The translations under genes were made by a program, and so were the position numbers. The notes under the pieces were generated by a model. The model saw nothing but the letters and a program-made list of their open reading frames with translations. It had not been told where the DNA came from and did no database searches. From Beijerinckiaceae bacterium (GTDB lineage: Bacteria; Pseudomonadota; Alphaproteobacteria; Rhizobiales; Beijerinckiaceae), in contig JAUXWZ010000022.1 in the NCBI GenBank assembly GCA_030684835.1, positions 1 to 43,502 on the forward strand: a stretch of DNA of 43,502 bases, written 5' to 3'. Shown piece after piece: positions 1 through 6,265 of this stretch; the first letter of the stretch is position 1, and every line of letters begins with the position of its first letter.

Positions 1-2
1 AG

Positions 3-269
3 CGCATGACCCCAGTATTGATGACGGCAATTTCCGCTGGCTTTGCCCTGATCCCGCTCATGATCGACTCCACTGCGCCCGGAAAGGAAATCCTGCATCC
101 AGTCGCCGTGACCATCTTTGGCGGACTCGTCAGCGCGACGCTGCTCGATGCGCTGCTGACGCCGGCTCTGTTCCTCAGATATGGGCGCAAGCCGCTGGAG
201 CGCCTCATACAGACTGCAAAATCCGAGCACGTTCCCGCTGACGAAACCACCGCCGCACAATCATACTAA
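3..269 (+). CDS. Heavy-metal efflux RND pump, C-terminal fragment (CzcA/CusA family)
   Basis: The reading frame is open from the left edge, so only the last ~89 residues of a much longer inner-membrane RND pump (usually over 1000 residues) are present. What is visible is the final transmembrane hairpin: the RMTPVLMTA motif, then a hydrophobic stretch, then GKEILHPVAVTIFGGL and a last helix ending LLTPALFLRYGRK. This pattern is typical of the last two helices of CzcA/CusA proteins, which export divalent or monovalent metal ions by proton antiport together with membrane-fusion and outer-membrane partners. The partners must lie to the left of the window. A small exported protein follows 41 bases downstream and is probably in the same operon. 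The metal specificity cannot be read from this fragment. Confidence 0.85.
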   Translation, partial: RMTPVLMTAISAGFALIPLMIDSTAPGKEILHPVAVTIFGGLVSATLLDALLTPALFLRYGRKPLERLIQTAKSEHVPADETTAAQSY

Positions 270-310
270 TCGTTCACCGCAACACTGATTTGCCACAAGG
301 AGAAACCAGA

Positions 311-670
311 ATGCGATCCATTCTAATTGCCTCGTCGATGCTGCTGGCGAGCCTCGCGCAGGCCCATGAGACGACAGGCCCCAACGGCGGGCGCCTCGTG
401 GACGCTGGCGATCTCCACGTGGAGCTGGTGTCGAAAGGCAGAGAGATCGACGTCTTCGTGACGGATGCGAACGACAAGCCGCTGCCCGTCGAAGGCTACA
501 AGGGCACAGCAGTGCTCGTGATAAACGGCAAACCGCAGCGCATCCCGCTTGCGCCCGCCGACGCGAACCGGCTTACGGGCGCAGCCGCGATCGATATTCC
601 AAAGACAGCGCGCGGCGCTGTGCAATTACAGCTTCCTGCGGGCGGATCCGTGCAGGGCCGTTTCCAGTGA
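311..670 (+). CDS. Small exported protein downstream of RND metal-efflux pump
   Basis: This 119-residue protein begins with a clear signal peptide (MRSILIASSMLLASLAQA, predicted cut after AQA) and a mature part starting HETTGPNGGRLVDAGD. The start was set at the ATG preceded by AAGGAGA eight bases upstream; an in-frame TTG at 290 lies before this ribosome site and is not needed. The mature domain is a short beta-rich sequence with two histidines (the mature N-terminal His and one in DLHVEL) and no cysteines. Similar short proteins are often found behind CzcA/CusA pumps in alphaproteobacteria, where a periplasmic metal-binding or accessory role is assumed. That role is inferred from context only. 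The 274 bases after its stop, up to 944, show no convincing gene. Confidence 0.7.
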   Translation: MRSILIASSMLLASLAQAHETTGPNGGRLVDAGDLHVELVSKGREIDVFVTDANDKPLPVEGYKGTAVLVINGKPQRIPLAPADANRLTGAAAIDIPKTARGAVQLQLPAGGSVQGRFQ

Positions 671-944
671 ACTGAAGCAGCGGGAGCCCGCGGAATCCTG
701 CAATCAGGCAGGGTTCGCGCGCACAGGGAGAGACGCTGCTAGACGAGGGCAAGTATTCGCCCAACCTGGCGCAAACTACGCCTGGAGCAATCGGACTGAT
801 GCCGGCCGCCGTTGTCCGATCGCCGCCTATACGCCAGCGGTGAGCATATTGAGTACCGCGACCCTAAACAGTGATGAGCATGGTCGCGGCTTTTCGAATG
901 CTACTGCAAGCGGCAACGTCGGGCGCTGTCAGTTGAGCAATAGA

Positions 945-1253
945 TCACCTGTAGCTACGGCGCACACCACGTCTCACCGTGTTGCGTCTCCGCACGTATG
1001 CCGAACGTCGCCTGCCGTAGTTGGCGCGTCGCCTTCCGTAAGTTACACGACGCCGACGAACTGGGTATCTCGTCCGGGTGCGGCGCCCTCTGCGACGGGA
1101 GTCGTATTGCGCTTCTTGCCCATTTTCAGGAGGCAGGTCCGCGATAGGCGCGCCTGCAGGCAGGCGCTCATCTGCGCGCGCGGGAGCGTGTCGTAAAGTC
1201 ATGCCAGCAGCCAGGACTGCGGCAAATGCGCCAAGGAAATTGCGACGATCCAT
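945..1253 (-). CDS. Small exported arginine-rich protein with Tat-like signal
   Basis: This is a predicted 102-residue protein. The chosen start gives MDRRNFLGAFAAVLAAGM, a twin-arginine (Tat)-like leader with an RR pair, a hydrophobic core and a probable AxA cleavage site (APARA). An upstream in-frame start at 1331 would add 26 unlikely residues. The C-terminal half is highly basic and semi-repetitive: Tyr or Val followed by GRRR or VRRR recurs (TYGRRRANYGRRRSAYVRRR). Small alphaproteobacterial Tat-signal proteins with such tails are known but uncharacterised. The basic tail could bind polyanions such as LPS, peptidoglycan-linked polymers or extracellular DNA; this is speculation. The gene is co-oriented with the DUF1236 gene upstream (1401-1805), 147 bases away. 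Confidence 0.6.
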   Translation of the reverse strand: MDRRNFLGAFAAVLAAGMTLRHAPARADERLPAGAPIADLPPENGQEAQYDSRRRGRRTRTRYPVRRRRVTYGRRRANYGRRRSAYVRRRNTVRRGVRRSYR

Positions 1254-1400
1254 GATTTCTACCTGTGCGATTTTCTGGCGAGGGTACAGATTGCATCGAA
1301 GGCGTGTGGAGGTCGGTGGCGAGACGTCCATAAGCCTCGCCTGTAGTTATCACCGAGCAAGGCCCGAAGACCTTGCCAGGACAGAGACTACCTCTGCTGA

Positions 1401-1805
1401 TCACTCAATAATCTGAATCACTCGCCTGGTGCGGGGGTCCACAAGCACCGGACGTTCGTTCACGACAGTGTAGCGATAGTCCTGCACGCCATACTCTCGC
1501 GGCACCTCATAATAGGTAACCCCATTTTCCGGTAATTCAGTCCCGACAGTCAGGTTGCCAGTGTATTGATAGGACGGTCGCCGTGCGGTTACGACGTACT
1601 CACGAAAGCGCGGACGCTGATCGATTCCGAGCAGACCCGATATGCCTCCGGTAACGCCCCCAACGGCGCCGCCTACGATCGCGCCAACAGGACCCGCGGC
1701 ACGGTTGCCGTCAGATGCGCCCTGTTCTGCGCCACCAATAATGCCTTGCGCTTGCGCGGTTACTAACGAGGCTGCGAGAAGACCAGCGGCGAACATGATT
1801 CTCAT
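1401..1805 (-). CDS. DUF1236 domain-containing exported protein
   Basis: This 134-residue protein has a signal peptide (MRIMFAAGLLAASLVTAQAQ) followed by a glycine-rich stretch (GAIVGGAVGGVTGGISGLLG) that resembles a glycine-zipper segment. The C-terminal region carries the DUF1236 pattern: VGTELPENGVTYYEVP, then YRYTVVNERPVLVDPRTRRV. DUF1236 proteins are small periplasmic or outer-membrane-associated proteins found mainly in Hyphomicrobiales; their function is unknown and no catalytic residues are recognised. An AAGGAA ribosome site precedes the ATG. Downstream on the minus strand an inverted repeat (GCAAGG at 1357-1362 with CCTTGC at 1371-1376) could end transcription, although it lacks a T-run. 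Confidence 0.75.
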   Translation of the reverse strand: MRIMFAAGLLAASLVTAQAQGIIGGAEQGASDGNRAAGPVGAIVGGAVGGVTGGISGLLGIDQRPRFREYVVTARRPSYQYTGNLTVGTELPENGVTYYEVPREYGVQDYRYTVVNERPVLVDPRTRRVIQIIE

Positions 1806-2232
1806 TATGTTGTTCCTTACCTAGAGCATGACCAACGCGGGGCTCAATGTAACGTTCCGTACACTTTGCAATTGATCCATCCGACCTGCTCCCTAAAAAC
1901 TCCAGCCGCGAAAGATTTACTTGGAGTTGCTGAATTCCAGTGGACCTGGTCTCCTCGACAATCACGCTACCCACGAGCGCCCGAAGGTCCATCGCGTGGC
2001 TGTGCGCGGCACTTGCGCTGTTTGTAATGAATCGTTTGTCGTTGCCCATAATCAAAAGCCGCAGGCCTTACTAACCGGCCGGTAACCGTCCAACGGAGGT
2101 TACGCCCGGCGCACTGATCAATGCCGAGCAAAGCCGTACCGCCTAGCAACAGAAGGGCGCAGGAACAGAACGGACGGAAAGACCGGGGATGTCCGGTCTT
2201 TCCGAGGGCAGCGGAGGCTCAGCCAGCCAAAG
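1806..2232. other. Intergenic stretch without a supported gene
   Basis: About 430 bases separate the DUF1236 gene from the PRC-barrel gene, both on the minus strand. Open frames here have no signal, conserved motif or ribosome site and overlap each other, so none is called. The right end contains the strong hairpin listed separately. The left part is expected to hold the promoter of the DUF1236 gene, but no confident -35/-10 pair was identified. Confidence 0.5.
2176..2203 (-). terminator. Perfect 11-bp hairpin after the PRC-barrel gene
   Basis: GGAAAGACCGG (2176-2186) and CCGGTCTTTCC (2193-2203) are perfect inverted repeats around a 6-base loop. The hairpin lies 30 bases beyond the stop of the minus-strand PRC-barrel gene. 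On that strand the 3' arm ends TCTTTCC rather than in a long T-run, so it is a probable but not classical terminator and could work in either direction. Confidence 0.6.
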
Positions 2233-2916
2233 CTAGCGAGCATACTTGAATTCGGGGGCGTCTTTCAGTTGGTCCTTCGACGCCCCGGCGAGGATGGCGC
2301 GTTCTGGTGCGTCACGCGCCGTGCGGTCTGCGGTTCGCTCGGTCATTCGCGGTGCAGGGGGGACTGAGGATCGTTCTGTTGGCGCAGTGACGCTACCCGT
2401 TTCGCGCCCCGCAGCGGGCGCAGTCCGCGTCTCAGTTGCAAGCCTGTCCGTTCGCGTTGGGACGGGGGCCGTCATTTGCCATTTTAGAGCGTTGAAGGGC
2501 ACCGCCACATTACGTTGTCCTATGCCAAGGAAGCCTCCAACACCGATCACCACGGCTTCAATACGCCCGGTCTCGTCCAGTAAGACCTCGGTAATGTCGC
2601 CGATCTTATCATTCTGCTCGTTGTAGACATCCACGCCATCCAGCTTTGAAGCTCGCCACAAGCCCGCGCGGTGTTCGGTCAGGTACTGCAATGACCCGGT
2701 CTGCATCGTTGTGTTTGCGGCCCGCGCTGCAGGCGCGTCGACGCCGCGGGGAGCGGAGGGCGCCGCAGCGCCGGGCGTGCGCTGCTCCGCAGGGGCAACG
2801 CGTTCGGCAGGTGCTGCGGGTGCGGTGGGGGCGCTAGTCTGCGCGAAAGTAGGAGCCGAAAGGAGCAAGCCTGAAAGCAGACATCCGCTCAGGCGAATTT
2901 GTGATTTTACTTTCAT
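2233..2916 (-). CDS. Exported PRC-barrel domain protein
   Basis: This 227-residue protein has an N-terminal signal peptide (ending APTFAQT), then a low-complexity Ala/Pro-rich linker to about residue 65. A PRC-barrel domain follows at roughly 70-147: LWRASKLDGVDVYNEQNDKI, then IGDITEVLLDETGRIEAVV and a GVGGFLGIGQRNVAVPF strand pair. The C-terminal 80 residues are again Ala/Pro/Thr/Arg-rich and probably disordered. PRC-barrel proteins of this type are periplasmic and common in Hyphomicrobiales, often linked to envelope stress, but their ligand is not known. The ATG lies at the 2916 end; the sequence before it on the minus strand (ACGTGATATGAAAG) has only a weak ribosome site. It appears to be a single-gene unit ending at the hairpin at 2176-2203. 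Confidence 0.8.
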   Translation of the reverse strand: MKVKSQIRLSGCLLSGLLLSAPTFAQTSAPTAPAAPAERVAPAEQRTPGAAAPSAPRGVDAPAARAANTTMQTGSLQYLTEHRAGLWRASKLDGVDVYNEQNDKIGDITEVLLDETGRIEAVVIGVGGFLGIGQRNVAVPFNALKWQMTAPVPTRTDRLATETRTAPAAGRETGSVTAPTERSSVPPAPRMTERTADRTARDAPERAILAGASKDQLKDAPEFKYAR

Positions 2917-2971
2917 ATCACGTCTCCCGTTCTATCCTGCGCGCTTGAAGCGCGGCAACTTAGTAACGTCG

Positions 2972-3038
2972 GCGGGCGTAGCTTAGTTCAATCGGAGAGA
3001 TCTGGCGCTTGGAGCACTCCTGCTATGACCTGCCCGCA
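2972..3038 (+). other. tRNA-like remnant (degenerate tRNA gene)
   Basis: GCGGGCG (2972-2978) could pair with TGCCCGC (3031-3037) as a 7-bp acceptor stem with one G-T pair, leaving A3038 as discriminator. After the 5' strand come TA and then GCTTAGTTCAATCGGAGAG, which resembles positions 8-25 of a tRNA (T8, A9, D-arm AGxTTxAxxGG). The span is only 67 bases, the D-stem is imperfect, and no T-arm consensus (GGTTCGAATCC) or CCA is visible. It is therefore not a functional tRNA by eye. It may be a decayed tRNA or an attachment-site relic. Confidence 0.25.
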
Positions 3039-3051
3039 TTTTCTGATCACG

Positions 3052-3075
3052 GATAACTTGGAGGTTTTAGTTATC
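3052..3075. repeat. Short inverted repeat GATAACT / AGTTATC
   Basis: GATAACT (3052-3058) and AGTTATC (3069-3075) form a perfect 7-base inverted repeat with a 10-base centre. It could be a regulator binding site or chance. No gene starts nearby in either direction, which weakens an operator reading. Confidence 0.25.
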
Positions 3076-3508
3076 GCTCTGAGCCCATCCTTGGGGCCCC
3101 GAAACTATGATTCGCCTGCTATTATCGAGTGACTGATTGCACCGGGATTCTCCAAGGATCACTGCCGAAACGGTTTGAGCGGAACTTGATCCGCTCATTA
3201 CATTCCCATTGTGCGGACCGGACGCGAGTCGCGCGTCATCCCTGTTAGCTTTAGATGTTTGATCCCGGGATTTCATGGGCGCTCCTCACCGCCAGAAATC
3301 AAGCGATGCATTAAGAGCGAGGGTCGCAAGGGCCTAGCCCATGCTGAGCGCTCGGGCGGTCGCCTTCGATTTGGCTTGGCTACATGCGGCCACGGCGAGT
3401 ACGATGTCGAGGATAACGAGAGCACTCGCTCGCCCGGCTCCGCCGCTAATCGCCACAGGCCCAGACCGGCAGGAACGGTCGGGCCGACCATAAACAGTGA
3501 GGATTCCC

Positions 3509-4729
3509 ATGCCGCATGACGCACCTTCCCATTGGCACGAACCCAAGTCGGGCGAAAACGCCGGACTGGGAAAATTCGGGCGTCCCCAAATGCCCTATGA
3601 CAGGTTCATGGAAGCGGAAGGCATCCCCTGTTACCGCGACATTGGCGTCCGTACGGTTCTCGATCTGCCGCTGCAGCCATGGAAGCGCCTGGGCGGGCGT
3701 GGCAGCTACATCCAGCTCTTCGGCACAGAAGGCCTCTGGGGCTCATATGTGGTCGAAGTGCCGCCCGGCGGCGCGCTCAACGTTGAAAAGCATATGTACG
3801 AAAAGGTCGTGTTCGTCGTTGACGGCCGCGGCTCGACGGAAATCTGGACAAATGCCGCCAAGAAGCAGACGTTCGAGTGGCAGAGGGGCTCGTGCTTTTC
3901 GATCCCGCTCAACGCCAGTCATCGCTTCGTCAACGCGACGAACGCGCCAGCGCTGCTCTATTGCGGGACTACTGCGCCAAACGTGATGAACCTGTTCGAT
4001 CACGTGAGCTTTATCTTCGACAACGATTTTAGTTTTTCGAACCGCTACGCTGGAGCCGACGACTTCTTCAAGTCAGTTGAGGACGTTGAGCCGGATCCGG
4101 TGCGCGGACTCGCCATGCGCCGCACGAACTTCATTCCCGATCTCGTCAACTGTGATTTGCCGCTCGACAACCGACGCTCGCCGGGCTACCGCCGCGTCGA
4201 GCCGCACATGGCTGGCAACCGCTTCTACTTCTGGATCGGCCAACACGAAACCGGACGCTATTCCAAGGCGCATAAGCATATGTCAGCGGCTGTGCTGCTC
4301 TGCCTGAAGGGCAAAGGCTATACGTATACCTGGCCGGCGGAACTGGGCACGACACCGTGGAAGGATGGTTTCGGGGATCGCGTGAAACAGCAGAACTATG
4401 AATACGGCGGCCTCGTCTCTGCCGCGCCGATGTCTGGTGACTGGTTCCACCAACATTTCGGCATTAGTAAGGATCCGCTGCGAGTCAGCGCATGGCACGG
4501 CCCCAATAATCAGCGTGCACGCAAGGCCGGCGTGCCAGGCGAGTCTCTCATGGATTACGGCGCGATCGACCTGAAGAAGGGGGGCAGCGCGATTCCCTAT
4601 TGCGACGAGGATCCCTACTTGCGCGAGGAATTTGCTCGCAGGCTCAGCGAGGAAGGCGTATCGTCCCGCATGAAAGAGGAGTTCTACAAGGATGAAGCCG
4701 CAGGCGATGCTGTGGGGAACATCATGTAA
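3509..4729 (+). CDS. Bicupin protein, gentisate-dioxygenase-like fold
   Basis: This 406-residue protein has two cupin domains. The first (about 75-160) has GGALNVEKHMYEKVVFVVDGRG with H95, E98 and a later H138 as probable metal ligands. The second (about 235-335) has YSKAHKHMSAAVLLCLKGKG with H255 and H257, plus H314 and H316 in DWFHQHFG. Two domains with HxH-type ligands resemble iron-dependent ring-cleaving bicupins, but also metal-binding bicupins with no dioxygenase activity. The substrate is unknown. The ATG at 3509 follows GTGAGGA; an in-frame GTG at 3497 lies within that ribosome site and was rejected. The gene is solitary, with gene-poor DNA on both sides, which fits an acquired or relocated gene. 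A catabolic role is inferred from the neighbouring island. Confidence 0.75.
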   Translation: MPHDAPSHWHEPKSGENAGLGKFGRPQMPYDRFMEAEGIPCYRDIGVRTVLDLPLQPWKRLGGRGSYIQLFGTEGLWGSYVVEVPPGGALNVEKHMYEKVVFVVDGRGSTEIWTNAAKKQTFEWQRGSCFSIPLNASHRFVNATNAPALLYCGTTAPNVMNLFDHVSFIFDNDFSFSNRYAGADDFFKSVEDVEPDPVRGLAMRRTNFIPDLVNCDLPLDNRRSPGYRRVEPHMAGNRFYFWIGQHETGRYSKAHKHMSAAVLLCLKGKGYTYTWPAELGTTPWKDGFGDRVKQQNYEYGGLVSAAPMSGDWFHQHFGISKDPLRVSAWHGPNNQRARKAGVPGESLMDYGAIDLKKGGSAIPYCDEDPYLREEFARRLSEEGVSSRMKEEFYKDEAAGDAVGNIM

Positions 4730-4882
4730 GCGCGCAAAGGAAGTATGAATAGCAGTGTACTGCTGAACGGGCCTTCAACGCCTTTTTGATAGCGGCGCAA
4801 TAGTGTACCGGTCCTGTCAGGCCCTCTCGATGCCTTTGAATGGCATGGAGGGGGCGGGACGAGATGGCGGAAAGCCGCAAAG

Positions 4883-4992
4883 CGGTTTGACGTTTATCGC
4901 AACACGATTTCGAAGATGCTGCAGGTTCTGTCCCGCCGGGCGACTTGCGCCGCGAACGACCGCTCCACGGTTCGATCCCGTGGAAGCTGGCG
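4883..4992 (+). pseudogene. Frameshifted istA remnant (IS21-family transposase)
   Basis: Reading from 4883 gives RFDVYRNTISKMLQ, close to the helix-turn-helix tip of IstA (family pattern RxxGxxRxTxxKML). The next family motif, SVPPGxxRRExP, is found not in the same frame but from 4927 on: SVPPGDLRRERPLHG. A one-base deletion around 4925-4930 explains the shift. Only this part of the N-terminal region is preserved; the DDE catalytic domain and istB are absent. The fragment is therefore a dead relic of an IS21-like insertion. Confidence 0.6.
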
Positions 4993-5423
4993 GCGATGTA
5001 CAACTGCGGCATCGCCCCCCCGACGGAACCATTCAAAAAGATCGGCGCCACGGACGCAATGTCGGGGCAAGCAAAGCGAAGGGGGACCCAATGATGTTGA
5101 CGATTTTCCTGACCCGGTCGTCTCTCTCCTGTTCACGAGCGACCGGGAGTTCCAGATACTCCGGGAGGCTTGTCTCTCGGCCGACCGGCGCCAATGGATG
5201 GCCCGGTCCGTCCGTCGGCGATCTTCAGCCATGTGCCAGATAGGCGCGACAATCTCGCTAACGTTGCTTTCGCTGGGTTAGCCCTGACGACCAAGTTCGG
5301 TTTACGTCGACATTTCGACGCTTGCTGCAAGCGGGTCACAGCGGCTGGCGCCCGCTCTTGCACCCGCGCGTTTATACGGCGCACGTGCGTTGCGGTGACA
5401 CCATTTGCATAGCTTTCCACACA

Positions 5424-5448
5424 AGGCCCTGGTTTGCGAACCGGGCCT
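5424..5448. repeat. Hairpin with 10-bp interrupted stem
   Basis: AGGCCC-T-GGTT (5424-5434) pairs with AACC-GGGCCT (5439-5448) around a TGCG loop, with one bulged T at 5430. No T-run follows, so it is not a classical terminator. It lies about 180 bases before the DUF6481 start and might be part of a structured leader. A second inverted repeat, GGCGCCA/TGGCGCC (5457-5463 with 5481-5487), follows directly. Confidence 0.4.
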
Positions 5449-5629
5449 GCGGGGAGGGCGCCAACCTTCCCCTTTCGTGATGGCGCCAGCGTTCCGCTTT
5501 CCAGAGATTCAAAGCAAAGGCGGCCTTGCGCCAAGGCGTTCAGTGGGAACACCGGGCGCGGCGTCGCAATTAATGCTGGCTCACGCGGGCCTTGCTGGTG
5601 TATAGAGCCCAAATACCATTGGAGATTGA

Positions 5630-6019
5630 ATGAGCTTGTTTAAGGAACCTGGCGTTCGGGAACGCCAATCGACGTCGCTTGAAGTCAAGAAAGCGATGCT
5701 GGAGAAATTTCGCGCGTCGATGAATGACCCCGGCCTTCTTGAAAAGCAGGCAGAGAGAGCCGCGATCGTCGAGGCGCGCACCAAGCGCCAGGCCGAGCGC
5801 GATGCGCAGAAGGAAGCAGAGAAGCTCGTTGCAGCTGAAAAGGCCCGCGTTGAGGCCCTCGCGGCGGCTGAACAGAAGTTGCTTGCTGACGCCGAGCGCG
5901 CAAAGCTCGTGGCGGTGGAGGCAGAGCAGAAACTTGCCCTTCTCGCCGAACAAAAGGCCGACCGCGATGCACGCTACGCCGCGCGCAAGGCGGCCAAGAA
6001 GCAACGCCGCAAGGGCTGA
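5630..6019 (+). CDS. DUF6481 family protein (Lys/Ala/Glu-rich, helical)
   Basis: This 129-residue cytoplasmic protein has the DUF6481 layout. A short N-terminal motif (MSLFKEPGVRERQSTSLE) leads into KKAMLEKFRA, followed by a long charged helix of Ala, Glu, Lys and Arg (about residues 35-115) that should form a coiled coil. The tail is DARYAARKAAKKQRRKG. There is no signal peptide and there are no catalytic residues. The family is restricted to alphaproteobacteria and its role is not established; the basic tail suggests contact with RNA or ribosomes, which is inference. The ATG is preceded by GGAG. The next gene is an RNA helicase 246 bases away on the same strand, so an RNA-related link is plausible but unproven. 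Confidence 0.75.
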   Translation: MSLFKEPGVRERQSTSLEVKKAMLEKFRASMNDPGLLEKQAERAAIVEARTKRQAERDAQKEAEKLVAAEKARVEALAAAEQKLLADAERAKLVAVEAEQKLALLAEQKADRDARYAARKAAKKQRRKG

Positions 6020-6265
6020 CCCCGAAAAGGTCCGCGACAAGCGTTGCTGCAAAGTTATACACGGCCGAGCGGCCAGCGCCCGGCCGGTTTTCGCGTGGTC
6101 GGCGTGTTCAGTACGCTACGGCCAGCACATTTGACGGACTGTCGTCCAAGATGACGTGGGTCCGCGTCGGCGCCCGTTACGGATGCTGAACTTAATGCGT
6201 TGTCCGCCGGGCGGACCCGCCATCATTCCCCGCCATGCTTCGTCACAAGATCGGTCCTCAGCCCC

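Larger units (their letters stand above)
2917..3508. other. 592-base gene-poor stretch with tRNA-like remnant
   Basis: No well-supported gene was found between the PRC-barrel gene and the bicupin gene. A 69-codon minus-strand frame (3276 to 3067) does start with ATG after GGAG, but it has no recognisable domain and is not called. Two overlapping frames between 3273 and 3546 also lack motifs. The stretch holds a tRNA-like sequence near 2972 and a short inverted repeat at 3052-3075, both listed separately. The mixture suggests decayed or inserted DNA. It probably contains the bicupin promoter, but no clear promoter elements were identified. Confidence 0.45.
4730..5629. other. 900-base gene-poor stretch with IS remnant and hairpins
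   Basis: No intact gene is supported. Several overlapping open frames occur on both strands, but none has a conserved domain. The left part contains a frameshifted IS21-type istA fragment (4883-4992). The right part contains hairpins at 5424-5448 and 5457-5487. A palindrome AGCAG/CTGCT at 4751-4764 lies just after the bicupin stop. The last 200 bases presumably carry the promoter and 5' leader of the DUF6481 gene; no confident -35/-10 pair was seen. Confidence 0.5.

Noticed and set aside
549-1196. Plus-strand 215-codon frame
   Set aside because: It begins inside the small exported protein gene, lacks a domain and has the composition of an out-of-frame reading; the minus-strand gene at 945-1253 has a signal peptide instead.
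2972-3038. Functional tRNA gene
   Set aside because: Only 67 bases, no T-arm consensus and an imperfect D-stem; kept only as a low-confidence remnant.
4803-5243. 146-codon plus-strand frame
   Set aside because: No coherent domain along the frame; it overlaps several other frames and the istA relic, whose matching segments lie in two different frames.
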